Assembly: GCA_002392275.1 (NCBI GenBank)
Contig: DGGQ01000170.1
Span: 1-57,193 of the forward strand
Length of the DNA: 57,193 nt
From: Treponema sp. UBA3870
Lineage (GTDB): Bacteria; Spirochaetota; Spirochaetia; Treponematales; Treponemataceae
Reading direction: 5' to 3'
In this document: positions 40,884-49,227 of the stretch, one piece after another
How positions within the stretch are numbered: position 1 is the first letter of the stretch
Layout of the letters: every line of letters starts with the position of its first letter
Notes under the pieces: model-generated
Databases searched by the model: none
Seen by the model: the letters and a program-made list of their open reading frames with translations, nothing else
Told to the model about the DNA's origin: nothing
Program-made: the position numbers and the translations under genes

Positions 40884-40894
40884 CGGGATGGTCT

Positions 40895-41689
40895 ATGTTT
40901 CCTTTTCTTGACTTGCACTTTATAAAGATACCGATGTACGGTCTGTGCATTGTGGTCGGTGGATTGCTCGGCTGTGGTTTGGTTTATTTTATCTGCAAAA
41001 AGCTCAAAAGAAATTATCTTGACTTTATAATCATCACCGCAATTTCGATTGGATTTTCATTTGTTTTTTCAAAGCTGCTCTTCCTTTTTGTGACATTCCC
41101 AATCAAGGAGATTCCGGGTCTGATTTTAAAATTCATTACCGACCCAAAGAACTCGCCTGTGTCCGGTGGATTTGTTTTTTACGGTGGCGCAATTGGTGGC
41201 GCAATCGGATATTTTGTGGGCGTCAAAATTGCAAAATGCAAGTTCACCGATTTCAATGAAGTATTCACTTTTGCAATCGCATTTGTACACTCGTTCGGGC
41301 GGATTGGATGCACATGCGCCGGATGCTGCTATGGAATCCACTACGACGGACCGCTCGCTCTGCACTATAGAAATCCCATCACACAGGTGGAACCCAACGT
41401 TGGGATTTTTCCGGTCCAGCTTTTGGAATCTGCACTCCTGATGATTTTCGCAATCACAATGTTCGTGCTGATTATGAAAAACAAAAAAGTCACAATCTTC
41501 TATTATACAGGATTCTATTCTGTGGTGCGCTTCACTCTGGAATATCTTCGTGGTGATGTCGCGCGTGGAGGCCTCTGGATTTTTTCAACGTCACAGTGGA
41601 TCAGCCTATTTTTGTTCGTGGCAACAATAGTCTGCGTGGTGGTTCTGAAAATCAGAAAAAGCAAGTCTAAGGCAGATATTCGCTCTTGA
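40895..41689 (+). CDS. lgt: Prolipoprotein diacylglyceryl transferase
   Basis: Lgt attaches diacylglycerol from phosphatidylglycerol to the lipobox Cys of prolipoproteins, the step before LspA. The 264-residue integral membrane protein has about seven helices, the phosphatidylglycerol-binding GRIGCTCAGCCYG near residue 134, the His/Tyr region IPMYGLCIVVGGLLG near the start and YSVVRFTLEYLRGD near 215 with the essential Arg. The ATG 40895 is close behind a terminator, with GGGATGG as ribosome site. Its last 23 bases overlap the 3' end of the convergent ttcA-like gene. Confidence 0.94.
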   Translation: MFPFLDLHFIKIPMYGLCIVVGGLLGCGLVYFICKKLKRNYLDFIIITAISIGFSFVFSKLLFLFVTFPIKEIPGLILKFITDPKNSPVSGGFVFYGGAIGGAIGYFVGVKIAKCKFTDFNEVFTFAIAFVHSFGRIGCTCAGCCYGIHYDGPLALHYRNPITQVEPNVGIFPVQLLESALLMIFAITMFVLIMKNKKVTIFYYTGFYSVVRFTLEYLRGDVARGGLWIFSTSQWISLFLFVATIVCVVVLKIRKSKSKADIRS

Positions 41690-42374
41690 TGTTTTTGAGC
41701 GACGCAAACAGGTGCTGTTTTTTTTGAAGATCTCCGCCGGTCAATTTTTCAAGACGCTTGCGGGCATCCTTCCGTCCAGAGTTGTCCTGGTATGAGCATG
41801 TGCATGTCGTGTTGATGTAGCCAAAATCTTTTCCATGCTGGACAATCTGATTTACATCGGCATAGCACAGCGGCCGAATTACTGTCAGTGGATAATTTTT
41901 ATACGAAAGTCGCGGCGGCATGGTCGAAAGTTCACTCTTGTTCAGCATGTTCATCAGAAGCGTCTCAAGAATGTCGTCAAGATGATGTCCAAGAACCAGC
42001 TTTGTAAATCCATTTTTGATTGCGTAGTCCAAAAGCTCCGTGCGTCTCTGAGTTGAGCACCACCAGCAGTTCATCTTCCGTTTTTCCTTCAGCCGCCCCA
42101 GAACATTCACTTCCAGATTTTCACACGCGACACCCCATGAGCAAAACATTTTTTCCAAATCAGGATTCAGTTTCGCCGTAATTTCGGTACTGACATGCAG
42201 AGCTGTAAAATCAAAATTCGCGGATGGTCTTTTTTTTCTTTCGGCAAAATAGTGGACCAGAGCGGTGGAGTCCTTTCCTCCCGAAGCACCAATCAAAAGT
42301 CTGTCTCCGTCCTCGACCATTTTGTAATCAAAAACGGCCTTGTCAATCAAACGAAAAAGAAATGGCTGGGGCAT
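41667..42374 (-). CDS. TtcA-like tRNA thiolation enzyme
   Basis: A 235-residue PP-loop ATPase: LLIGASGGKDSTAL (near 28) activates the tRNA base, and Cys pairs in MNCWWCST (near 108) and TCTCSYQ (near 200) can hold an iron-sulphur cluster, as in TtcA, which makes 2-thiocytidine at tRNA position 32. The pattern LGHHLDDILETLLMNM is also typical. It is last in the pspC-channel-cNMP operon, two bases after the cNMP gene, without functional link that I can see. Confidence 0.87.
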   Translation of the reverse strand: MPQPFLFRLIDKAVFDYKMVEDGDRLLIGASGGKDSTALVHYFAERKKRPSANFDFTALHVSTEITAKLNPDLEKMFCSWGVACENLEVNVLGRLKEKRKMNCWWCSTQRRTELLDYAIKNGFTKLVLGHHLDDILETLLMNMLNKSELSTMPPRLSYKNYPLTVIRPLCYADVNQIVQHGKDFGYINTTCTCSYQDNSGRKDARKRLEKLTGGDLQKKQHLFASLKNIKSEYLP

Positions 42375-42376
42375 GC

Positions 42377-42931
42377 TTACGCTCCAAACGTTCCTTCAAC
42401 TTCGCTGAGCAGAGCCTCGTAGAGTGTGCTTTTGTCCTGGTTGGTCTTTCTGATTGTCTTTGCCATCCTGCGCGCAAGAATCAATGCGACACGGTAGCCA
42501 AACACAGGCTCGTTTTCCGCAAGCTCCAAAAAATCCGCACCGGACAGAGCGATTGTCTCACAGTCGGTCATGGCAACCACCGAAGCAGACCTTGTGTCCT
42601 GATCAATCAGAGCCGCCTCGCCAAAAAAGATGTTCATAGAATCATCCAGATTTGCAAGCGCAATTGTATCGTTCGCATAAGTCTGCTGCCGGACCTGCAC
42701 ACTACCCTTGTACAGAATGTAAAAAAGGTCACCCCTGTCACCCTCGCGGATAATCATCTCGCCCTTCTTGAAATGCTGCGGAACAAGACGGTCAAAAACT
42801 TTTTTCAAAATATTTCTGTCCTCTTCCTTGTCCGGGTTGAATCCAGAAAAAATTTCCATTTTCGTAAGGCGTGGAAGTACGTCCTCAAAATTTACATTCA
42901 TGCTTGCGGCTGGTTTTGGTTTTAAACTCAT
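42377..42931 (-). CDS. Small cyclic-nucleotide-binding protein
   Basis: A 184-residue protein consisting of one Crp-type beta-roll (FKKGEMIIREGDRGDLFYIL, then a phosphate cassette FFGEAALIDQDTRSASV with the conserved Arg) and a C-terminal helix. There is no DNA-binding domain. The cassette looks intact, so cAMP or cGMP binding is likely. Its ATG overlaps the channel gene stop by four bases (ATGA), so the two proteins are probably made together, which makes a regulatory subunit of the channel the simplest idea. Confidence 0.85.
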   Translation of the reverse strand: MSLKPKPAASMNVNFEDVLPRLTKMEIFSGFNPDKEEDRNILKKVFDRLVPQHFKKGEMIIREGDRGDLFYILYKGSVQVRQQTYANDTIALANLDDSMNIFFGEAALIDQDTRSASVVAMTDCETIALSGADFLELAENEPVFGYRVALILARRMAKTIRKTNQDKSTLYEALLSEVEGTFGA

Positions 42932-44133
42932 GCTGACTGTACCTTCCCTTTTACAAAGATTGCTTTTGAATTTGCAAGAATGATTGTCTCATCATCGGGA
43001 GCAAAAACCGGGTCGTTGCTTTTCAGCGTCTTTACTTTTTTCAGATTGTCAACAATTTTTTTCACGTCGGGATTTTTCTGTGCCTCGCGCAATGCTTCCT
43101 TTCTTCTCTGCGCAAAATTTCCGGCATTAAGAAGCAGCCCAATCAAAATTGAGTTGGCATGGTGGGAACGGTCCGCAAGAACATAGTCCTTCAGATATTT
43201 ATATGTCTTTCCAATAAACTCGTGCGGTATATCCTCGATTATGATTCCGGAGTACGCATCCTTTCCAATCAGCTCGCTGATTACATTTGAATAGCCCATT
43301 CCGCTGGATGCAGTCGCAAGAAGACTTCTCTCGTAGTCGGCAGTCAAAATGATTTCGTCACAGTGGGCAAGGTTCAGGTGGTTCTCAAATTTTGAATCAT
43401 AAAGCTCAGCGGCGATGTAGATTGTCGGGTTCAGATTTTTCATGGTCAGAACAGCAAGAACGGTCCGTGAGTCAATCTCAAGCTGCGAAAAATTTTTTGA
43501 CTTGTCGGAAATCACCAATGCACGGCTCGCGTTTTTGATTTTTGCCTTGACCAAAGTTTCCTCATCAGAAAAATCGCCCGATATGTATTTTATGTTTTTG
43601 AATTTCGGAATGGACCTGAGCTGCTCAATTTCGTCCTGGGCTTCGTTCACAAGAACAATGCTGTCTATTTCAATGTCTGGATTCGATGTGATTACGCTCT
43701 CAAGAATTTTATCAAAGTTGTCCCGCCAGCCACAAAGTAAAAAATGTTTATTCAAATCTTTCAATTTTGCAAGTCCCTTATTTTTTTTCATCTGCACGTC
43801 CATAAAAATGGATGCAATTTTTCCGGTGATTGTACTGAACAGCAGGATTCCCGAAATAAGGATTATAAAGCTGCACAGCCTTCCTATTGGTGTGACAACA
43901 CAAATGTCATAGTAGCCCGCGACAAACGCAATCAAAAAATTCCAGATGCTGTCACCAAAGTGGTCCATCGTAACATCGGCTTCATATTTGTAGATTATGT
44001 TAATCAGCAAAATCATCAAAAAGATGAATGCGATTACAAGATATGTCACCGGATTCTTTATGATTTTATAGATGACAGAATTTTTGAAATGCTTAATCCG
44101 TTTTGAGACGTTCTGTTTTCTTTCTCGATTCAT
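42928..44133 (-). CDS. K+-channel-like protein with RCK/TrkA-N domains, GYYD filter
   Basis: A 401-residue protein with two membrane helices (about 30-48 and 86-106) around a pore loop AFVAGYYDICVVTPIGR (69-85). This aligns with the canonical T-V-G-Y-G-D potassium filter, but the sequence is V-A-G-Y-Y-D, with Tyr75 in place of the second Gly. From residue 128 follow RCK/TrkA-N-like domains (HFLLCGWRDNFDKIL; ALVISDKSKNFSQLEIDSR) of the Castor/Pollux type. The protein probably forms a tetrameric ion channel gated through its cytosolic ring; selectivity is uncertain because of the filter change. It is preceded by pspC and coupled to a cNMP-binding protein. Confidence 0.85.
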   Translation of the reverse strand: MNRERKQNVSKRIKHFKNSVIYKIIKNPVTYLVIAFIFLMILLINIIYKYEADVTMDHFGDSIWNFLIAFVAGYYDICVVTPIGRLCSFIILISGILLFSTITGKIASIFMDVQMKKNKGLAKLKDLNKHFLLCGWRDNFDKILESVITSNPDIEIDSIVLVNEAQDEIEQLRSIPKFKNIKYISGDFSDEETLVKAKIKNASRALVISDKSKNFSQLEIDSRTVLAVLTMKNLNPTIYIAAELYDSKFENHLNLAHCDEIILTADYERSLLATASSGMGYSNVISELIGKDAYSGIIIEDIPHEFIGKTYKYLKDYVLADRSHHANSILIGLLLNAGNFAQRRKEALREAQKNPDVKKIVDNLKKVKTLKSNDPVFAPDDETIILANSKAIFVKGKVQSA

Positions 44134-44135
44134 AA

Positions 44136-44324
44136 TCAGTTTTCAGGCTGTGGCATTACGACAGCGCAAACAAAGTAGAGTAAAACTCCCGCACCCGCAA
44201 GAAGCGAAAATGCCGCCCAAATCACACGGACCAGGGTTGGATCCATGTTCAGATATTCCGCGAATCCGCCACAAACTCCAGCAATCTTTTTGTCCCTTGA
44301 TTTGAATAATTTTTTTTCTGCCAT
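44136..44324 (-). CDS. PspC-domain protein
   Basis: A 62-residue protein that is essentially one PspC domain: LFKSRDKKIAGVCGGFAEYL, then a membrane helix (VIWAAFSLLAGAGVLLYFVC) and VMPQPEN. PspC proteins belong to the phage-shock response to membrane damage. ATG 44324 has GGGGAG seven bases before it. It opens an operon with the channel, cNMP-binding and ttcA-like genes; the channel gene begins two bases after its stop. Confidence 0.88.
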   Translation of the reverse strand: MAEKKLFKSRDKKIAGVCGGFAEYLNMDPTLVRVIWAAFSLLAGAGVLLYFVCAVVMPQPEN

Positions 44325-44341
44325 TCCAACTCCCCAGTTTC

Positions 44342-44379
44342 CTTATGGGAACCTCTAAAAATGAGTTTTTAGAGATGCC
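44342..44379. repeat. Dispersed palindromic repeat, copy 3
   Basis: CTCTAAAAA and TTTTTAGAG around TGAG, bounded by CTTATGGGAAC and ATGCCA; the best-preserved copy. It is located between the divergent pspC and aldolase genes. Confidence 0.7.
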
Positions 44380-44476
44380 ATTATATAATCGACAAATTTT
44401 AAGAGATAAATGAGATTTTAGTCAAGGCGGTTTTGTTGCTTCACCCCAAAATGTTTCTATTTATAGTATTTTTCTA

Positions 44477-44505
44477 TTGAAAATTTATTGCATTTGTTCT
44501 ATCAT
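44477..44505 (+). promoter_or_regulatory. Promoter of the aldolase-like gene
   Basis: TTGAAA (44477-44482), a 17-base spacer and TATCAT (44500-44505), 52 bases before the start codon. Confidence 0.7.
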
Positions 44506-44557
44506 AAAAACGCTTTCAGAATCGCGAGGGAGATTTTTTTGAACACAGGAGTTATTT

Positions 44558-45532
44558 ATGAAAGAGCTTGCTAATCTTTTGGGATACAGGGAATCTATAA
44601 AAGTGTTTGACGCTACAATCCGCGACGGTGGTTTGGTCAACGATTTTTTCTTTACCGATGAGTTTGTACGCGAGCTTTATCAGGCGAATCTGAAGGCCGG
44701 TGTTGATTATATGGAGGTCGGCTACAAGGCTTCCAAGGAAATGTTTGACGTAAAAAAATTCGGCAAGTGGAAATTCTGCGACGACGATGACATTGCAAAA
44801 GTAATTGGCGATAAAAATCCTCTGCTGAAACTTGCGGCCATGGCAGATGTTGGTCGCTGTGACTACAAAAACGACATCCGGAACAGGGAGGACAGCATGC
44901 TCGACTGCATCCGTGTTGCGACCTATGTAAACACAATGCCCTCCGCAATCGACATGATTGAGGATTCAAAAAACAAGGGCTACGAGGTAACATGCAACAT
45001 AATGGCAATATCGACCGCGCAGGAGTCCGACGTTAAACAGGCTCTGGACATGCTCTGCCAGTCCCCGGTTGATGTAATCTACATTGTTGACAGCTTTGGC
45101 TCCCTCTATCCCGAACAGATTGAAAGAATCGCAGGGCTGTACACTGAATATGGACTCAAATTCAACAAAAAGATTGGAATGCATGCCCACAACAACCAGC
45201 AGCTTGCCTTCGCAAACACAATCGAAGCGGTTGGCGACGGTGTTGACTGGCTTGATGCGACCTATGCAGGAATGGGACGCGGGGCGGGAAACTGTTCCAT
45301 GGAAAACCTTATCAGCTTCCTCAGAAATCCAAAGTACAAGCTCTACCCCGTCATCGAATTCATCCAGAACTACATGATTCCGTTGAAAGAAAAGGGCGCG
45401 CAGTGGGGATTCGACCTCCAGTACCTGATGACCGGCGTTCTGAACCAGCATCCAAGAGCCGCAATCGCCTTCACCAAAGAAAAACGCACCGACTTCACCA
45501 ATTTCTACAACGAGATTGTGGCACAGGATTAA
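44558..45532 (+). CDS. HMGL/DmpG-like aldolase domain protein
   Basis: A 324-residue TIM-barrel protein of the HMG-CoA-lyase-like superfamily: FDATIRDGGLVNDF near residue 18 (the usual D-x-T-x-R-D-G metal motif), GVDYMEVGYK, IYIVDSFGSLYPEQ and GMHAHNNQQLAFAN near 207 with the metal-binding His pair. It most resembles 4-hydroxy-2-oxovalerate aldolase-type proteins found in capsule or secondary-metabolite loci, but the substrate cannot be deduced. ATG 44558 follows AGGAG. It has its own promoter and no obvious partner; metK is 94 bases downstream. Confidence 0.85.
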   Translation: MKELANLLGYRESIKVFDATIRDGGLVNDFFFTDEFVRELYQANLKAGVDYMEVGYKASKEMFDVKKFGKWKFCDDDDIAKVIGDKNPLLKLAAMADVGRCDYKNDIRNREDSMLDCIRVATYVNTMPSAIDMIEDSKNKGYEVTCNIMAISTAQESDVKQALDMLCQSPVDVIYIVDSFGSLYPEQIERIAGLYTEYGLKFNKKIGMHAHNNQQLAFANTIEAVGDGVDWLDATYAGMGRGAGNCSMENLISFLRNPKYKLYPVIEFIQNYMIPLKEKGAQWGFDLQYLMTGVLNQHPRAAIAFTKEKRTDFTNFYNEIVAQD

Positions 45533-45626
45533 AGTTCTGTATACCTATGTACAAACTTTGATTTCTTCGCTTTAATGTATCTGTGTAGAACATATCTATA
45601 TAGAAGAAATTGGTTCGAGGTTTTTT

Positions 45627-46793
45627 ATGGACAGAAAATATTTGTTTACATCGGAGTCGGTTGGAGAAGGCCATCCCGACAAATTGTGCGACCAGATTAG
45701 CGACGCAATCCTTGATGAATGTCTGCGCCAGGACAAGGAAAGCCATGTGGCGTGCGAGACTTTTGCGTGCCAGTCGCTGATTATGGTTGGCGGCGAGCTC
45801 AACACAAATGCCTACGTCGATATTCAGCAGGTTGCCCGCGATGTGGCGCAGAAAATCGGTTACTCAAATCCTGACTATGGTCTGGACTACAAATCCATGG
45901 CCGTGACCAACATGATTCACTCCCAGTCCCAGGACATCAATCAGGGTGTCATGGGCGAGGGACTTGAAAAATTCAAAGGACAGCAGGGAGCCGGAGACCA
46001 GGGAATGATGTTCGGTTTTGCATGCAAGGAAACACCAGAGCTTATGCCAGCACCCGTCATGTATTCCCACAAGCTGATGATTGAGTCCGCCAGAATTAGA
46101 AAGGCAGGGGAAGTAAAATGGTTCCGCCCGGATTCAAAGTCGCAGGTCACAATTGAATACGAGGGACACAGACCGGTCCACATTGATACGGTTGTCGTTT
46201 CGCAGCAGCATGACCCAGGAATCAGCCACGAGGAGATTGAGTCAACCATAATCGAAAAACTGATTAAGCCAGTCCTTGAGCCAACAGGGCTTCTTGATTC
46301 AAACACAAAGTTCCACATCAATCCGACCGGACAGTTCTGCATTGGAGGTCCCGTTGGAGATGCCGGACTCACCGGACGCAAGATAATTGTTGACACTTAT
46401 GGCGGAATGGGTCGCCATGGTGGTGGAGCGTTCAGCGGAAAGGATCCGTCAAAAGTGGACCGCTCGGCGGCATACATGGCACGTTACATAGCAAAAAACA
46501 TAGTCGCCGCAGACTTAGCTGAGCGTTGCGAAATCCAGCTTGCATACGCAATCGGTGTTCCATATCCTGTGAGCATAATGGCGGAGACTTTTGGAACATC
46601 TGTCGTGCCGGAAGAAAAAATTGTCGAAGCCGTAAAAAAAGTTTTCGACTGCACCCCGGCTGGAATAATCAGCACACTCGATTTGAAACGCCCAATCTAT
46701 CTTCCAACTGCAAGCTACGGACACTTCGGTCGCCAAGATTTCCCATGGGAACAGACCAACAAAGTTGATGCGCTAAAAAAAGAAATAAAGTAA
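45627..46793 (+). CDS. metK: S-adenosylmethionine synthetase
   Basis: MetK joins ATP and methionine to S-adenosylmethionine. The 388-residue length and blocks are standard: FTSESVGEGHPDK near 7, the hexapeptide-like GAGDQGMMFGFA near 120, GGPVGDAGLTGRKIIVDTYGG near 237 and GGGAFSGKDPSKVDRSAAY near 267. The start has GAGG six bases upstream. A terminator follows at once, so it is probably the end of its transcript. No SAM riboswitch is recognisable in the 94 bases before it. Confidence 0.97.
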   Translation: MDRKYLFTSESVGEGHPDKLCDQISDAILDECLRQDKESHVACETFACQSLIMVGGELNTNAYVDIQQVARDVAQKIGYSNPDYGLDYKSMAVTNMIHSQSQDINQGVMGEGLEKFKGQQGAGDQGMMFGFACKETPELMPAPVMYSHKLMIESARIRKAGEVKWFRPDSKSQVTIEYEGHRPVHIDTVVVSQQHDPGISHEEIESTIIEKLIKPVLEPTGLLDSNTKFHINPTGQFCIGGPVGDAGLTGRKIIVDTYGGMGRHGGGAFSGKDPSKVDRSAAYMARYIAKNIVAADLAERCEIQLAYAIGVPYPVSIMAETFGTSVVPEEKIVEAVKKVFDCTPAGIISTLDLKRPIYLPTASYGHFGRQDFPWEQTNKVDALKKEIK

Positions 46794-46813
46794 AATCAAT
46801 AGAACGAATCAAT

Positions 46814-46849
46814 AGCCGTCCGACAAAAATGCTGGACGGTTATTTTTTT
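46814..46849 (+). terminator. Terminator of metK
   Basis: AGCCGTCC and GGACGGTT pair (one wobble) around a 12-base loop, followed by A and seven T. Confidence 0.85.
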
Positions 46850-46892
46850 AAAGATTGATGCATTCCACCAAACCGCCCCAAAGATGAGGGAC

Positions 46893-46910
46893 ACAGTTTT
46901 TCAAGATGCA
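46893..46910. repeat. Half copy of the palindromic repeat
   Basis: CACAGTTTTTCAAGATGC corresponds to the right half of the dispersed repeat, between the metK terminator and the end of the beta-helix gene. Confidence 0.4.
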
Positions 46911-46921
46911 AATCAATTTAG

Positions 46922-48259
46922 CTACAGGCTCTTTTTATTTACCGTAACAGTTCCATCGCTGTTTTCCGCTTTTTTCAGATTTGATTTTTTGCAGCTGATT
47001 TTTACACTCGAACTTGAATCATCAGCATAGACTGTTCCAGAAAGTGTGCTGTCCGGGGCATCAACTGTAAGATAGGCTCCTGTTCCCCAGCGGATTTTTT
47101 TGCATGAAATAAAATTCTGCCCGTCGCTAATTCCGTTGAATGTGCATCCACCTATTGAGACCGCCGCCGATGTGTGCGTTACCACAAACATGTCCGCTCC
47201 GTTTGATGCGTTGAAAACACAGTCCGTGATTTTGAGTGTAGATTTTTCGCTCGATGCATCTTCGTCAGCAGCGTCTCCGCTGGAACTTTGGTAAAGCATT
47301 ATGCACCCCTGCTCCGTGCGTCCACCGGTCATGTTGCATGAATTCAAAGCCACCTCATTTTTTCCTTCAACAACAATCGCCTGTCCGTTTGTGCATGTTC
47401 CTGTAATATTCCATCCAGAAATTGAGCCTGTTGAATAAATGCACGGAGAGTCTTCCGCAACTGTTGAAAGAATGCTTGGAGATGCATTTTTGTCTGCGCC
47501 GACAATAACAGTTCCACCGCCCCTGTCTGTTGCAAGTGCCGCGCAGTGAATGCTCTGTGTGCTTATCTTTACCCCACCGTCCTCAGCTTTGACCGTTCCA
47601 CCGTAAGAAGCAAAAAGACCGCGAGCCGAACTTCCCGTTGTGGAAATTGTAATTCCGTTTTCAATGTTGATTGTCGCGCCATCCGATGCGAAAACAGCGT
47701 TTGCATATTTACCGCTTGTGTTTACGGAACATGAGCTCATGTTGATTACAGAATCAGGACCGAGTGCGACCACCGCATTGTTGATTCCATAAAAATTGTA
47801 GTCATCATCACGCTTGGCTCCAGCACCGTCTCCGCTTTTTACAATCGTGCAGTTTGTTAGATTCACAGTTCCGCCGTTTACCACGAGCACCGCAATTTCG
47901 TTTGACTGGTTGACTTCTATTGTCTGATTTGAAAGGTCGAGTGTCGTTCCGTCCACAAGATATTTTGCGTAATATGTTTTTGTAATCCGGTCGGAAGTTT
48001 TGTAGGTGTACGTGATTGAATCAGCACCTTCCACAACAACTGTCTCAGAATTTGAATCCGACATTTCTTCACCGGGTTTTGCAGGTGGATTTCCATCGCC
48101 CGGCATCCCATCAGGTGGATTTCCTTTTGGTGGATTCTCAAAACTCTGAGTTTGATTTGTTCCCGCAGATTTTTTTCCAGATTTTTTTCCCGCAGCAACC
48201 ACAATAGAAACTATCGCAAGAGCGAAAATGGCAATCATAATAATTCTTCTAATCTTCAT
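46922..48259 (-). CDS. Secreted right-handed beta-helix protein
   Basis: A 445-residue protein with signal/anchor MKIRRIIMIAIFALAIVSIVV, a Pro/Gly-rich linker (near 40-68, repeated units such as GNPPDGMPGDGNPP) and a long run of short strands rich in Asn, Ser, Thr and Val. Recurring units such as NGGTVNLTNCTIV, DGATINIENG and YGGTVKAEDGG, 20-25 residues apart, are typical of a pectate-lyase-like beta-helix. No catalytic site is evident, so an adhesin, polysaccharide-binding or surface structural role is likelier than lyase activity. Similar proteins are common in gut bacteria. ATG 48259 has AAGGAG. Confidence 0.75.
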   Translation of the reverse strand: MKIRRIIMIAIFALAIVSIVVAAGKKSGKKSAGTNQTQSFENPPKGNPPDGMPGDGNPPAKPGEEMSDSNSETVVVEGADSITYTYKTSDRITKTYYAKYLVDGTTLDLSNQTIEVNQSNEIAVLVVNGGTVNLTNCTIVKSGDGAGAKRDDDYNFYGINNAVVALGPDSVINMSSCSVNTSGKYANAVFASDGATINIENGITISTTGSSARGLFASYGGTVKAEDGGVKISTQSIHCAALATDRGGGTVIVGADKNASPSILSTVAEDSPCIYSTGSISGWNITGTCTNGQAIVVEGKNEVALNSCNMTGGRTEQGCIMLYQSSSGDAADEDASSEKSTLKITDCVFNASNGADMFVVTHTSAAVSIGGCTFNGISDGQNFISCKKIRWGTGAYLTVDAPDSTLSGTVYADDSSSSVKISCKKSNLKKAENSDGTVTVNKKSL

Positions 48260-48389
48260 ACCTGTCTCCTTATAAAAAAGTTTTTCAAGTTTATGCTTAA
48301 ATCATAACGCACCAGGCTCCCCAAATCATTAATCACCAATAAGAGAATTATGAGAAAACACTTATAAAAAATCTGCCGTGCAAAATGAT

Positions 48390-48417
48390 TTGATTTTTTG
48401 AAATACCATGGTATAAT
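48390..48417 (+). promoter_or_regulatory. Promoter of the alkD-like gene with palindrome
   Basis: TTGATT (48390-48395), 16 bases and TATAAT (48412-48417) with TGG before it. A perfect 12-bp palindrome ATACCATGGTAT (48402-48413) overlaps spacer and -10. Initiation six to seven bases on would coincide with ATG 48424. Confidence 0.7.
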
Positions 48418-48423
48418 CATTTT

Positions 48424-49122
48424 ATGAACGAAATTGTTGACGAATTATTCGCAGCCCAGGATTTAAAGTACCGAGACTTTCAGATTAAACTTGTTCCGGG
48501 ATTGTCCGAGGACAAAATGATTGGTGTGCGAACTCAGTCCCTGCGTATGATTGCAAAAAATATTTCAAAAAACACATCACATGCAAAAGATTTTTTAAAG
48601 GAGATTCCCCACACTTATTTTGAAGAAAATCTGATTCATTTTTTTGTGATTGCAGGCATCAAGGATTTTAATGAGTGTATAGCTGAAGTGGAAAAATTTC
48701 TTCCGCATGTTGATTGCTGGCCAGTTTGCGATCAGGCTAGCCCCAAGGTTTTCAAAAAAAATCATCAGGAACTTTTGCCCTACATAAAAAAATGGATTTC
48801 ATCGGAGCACACGTACACATCACGCTACGGCATGCGAATGTTGATGAATGAATTTCTGGACGCAGATTTTACGCAGGAATATCCAAAAATGATTGTTTCC
48901 CGCATGAAACAAAATGGAGCCGACGAAGACTACTATCTCAAGATGATGGCCGCATGGTATTTTGCTACCGCACTTGCAAAACAGTGGGATGCTGTCATTC
49001 CGTATTTAGAAAAAAAGAGTCTTGAACCGTGGACTCACAACAAGGCAATTCAAAAAGCATTGGAAAGTTTTCGCGTATCAGACGAACATAAACAATATTT
49101 GAGGACGCTCAAAATCAATTGA
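48424..49122 (+). CDS. AlkD-like DNA alkylation repair protein
   Basis: A 232-residue all-helical HEAT-repeat-like protein. VDCWPVCDQASPKVF (near 96), TSRYGMRMLMNEFLD and YYLKMMAAWYFATALAK correspond to the lesion-binding face of AlkD glycosylases, which excise N3- and N7-alkylated purines. The Trp and Asp of the family active site appear present. No Shine-Dalgarno precedes ATG 48424, but a good promoter ends six bases before it. It heads a run of repair and stress genes. Confidence 0.88.
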   Translation: MNEIVDELFAAQDLKYRDFQIKLVPGLSEDKMIGVRTQSLRMIAKNISKNTSHAKDFLKEIPHTYFEENLIHFFVIAGIKDFNECIAEVEKFLPHVDCWPVCDQASPKVFKKNHQELLPYIKKWISSEHTYTSRYGMRMLMNEFLDADFTQEYPKMIVSRMKQNGADEDYYLKMMAAWYFATALAKQWDAVIPYLEKKSLEPWTHNKAIQKALESFRVSDEHKQYLRTLKIN

Positions 49123-49157
49123 GTGTTAGGAAATTATTATTGGCTGAAAATATTGCA

Positions 49158-49203
49158 GGCAATATCTAAAAGCCATTGAAAATAAGTTTTTTTAGAGATG
49201 CCC
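49158..49203. repeat. Dispersed palindromic repeat, copy 4
   Basis: GGCAATATCTAAAA ... TTTTTTTAGAGATGCCC is a looser copy with a 17-base centre, between the alkD-like and GyrI-like genes. With its T-run it could also end the alkD transcript. Confidence 0.55.
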
Positions 49204-49227
49204 GACATTTTACTTGAGGAGAAAGCA

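Noticed and set aside
45533..45626. SAM riboswitch before metK
   Set aside because: The 94-base gap shows no box-like stems; only weak promoter-like sequence.
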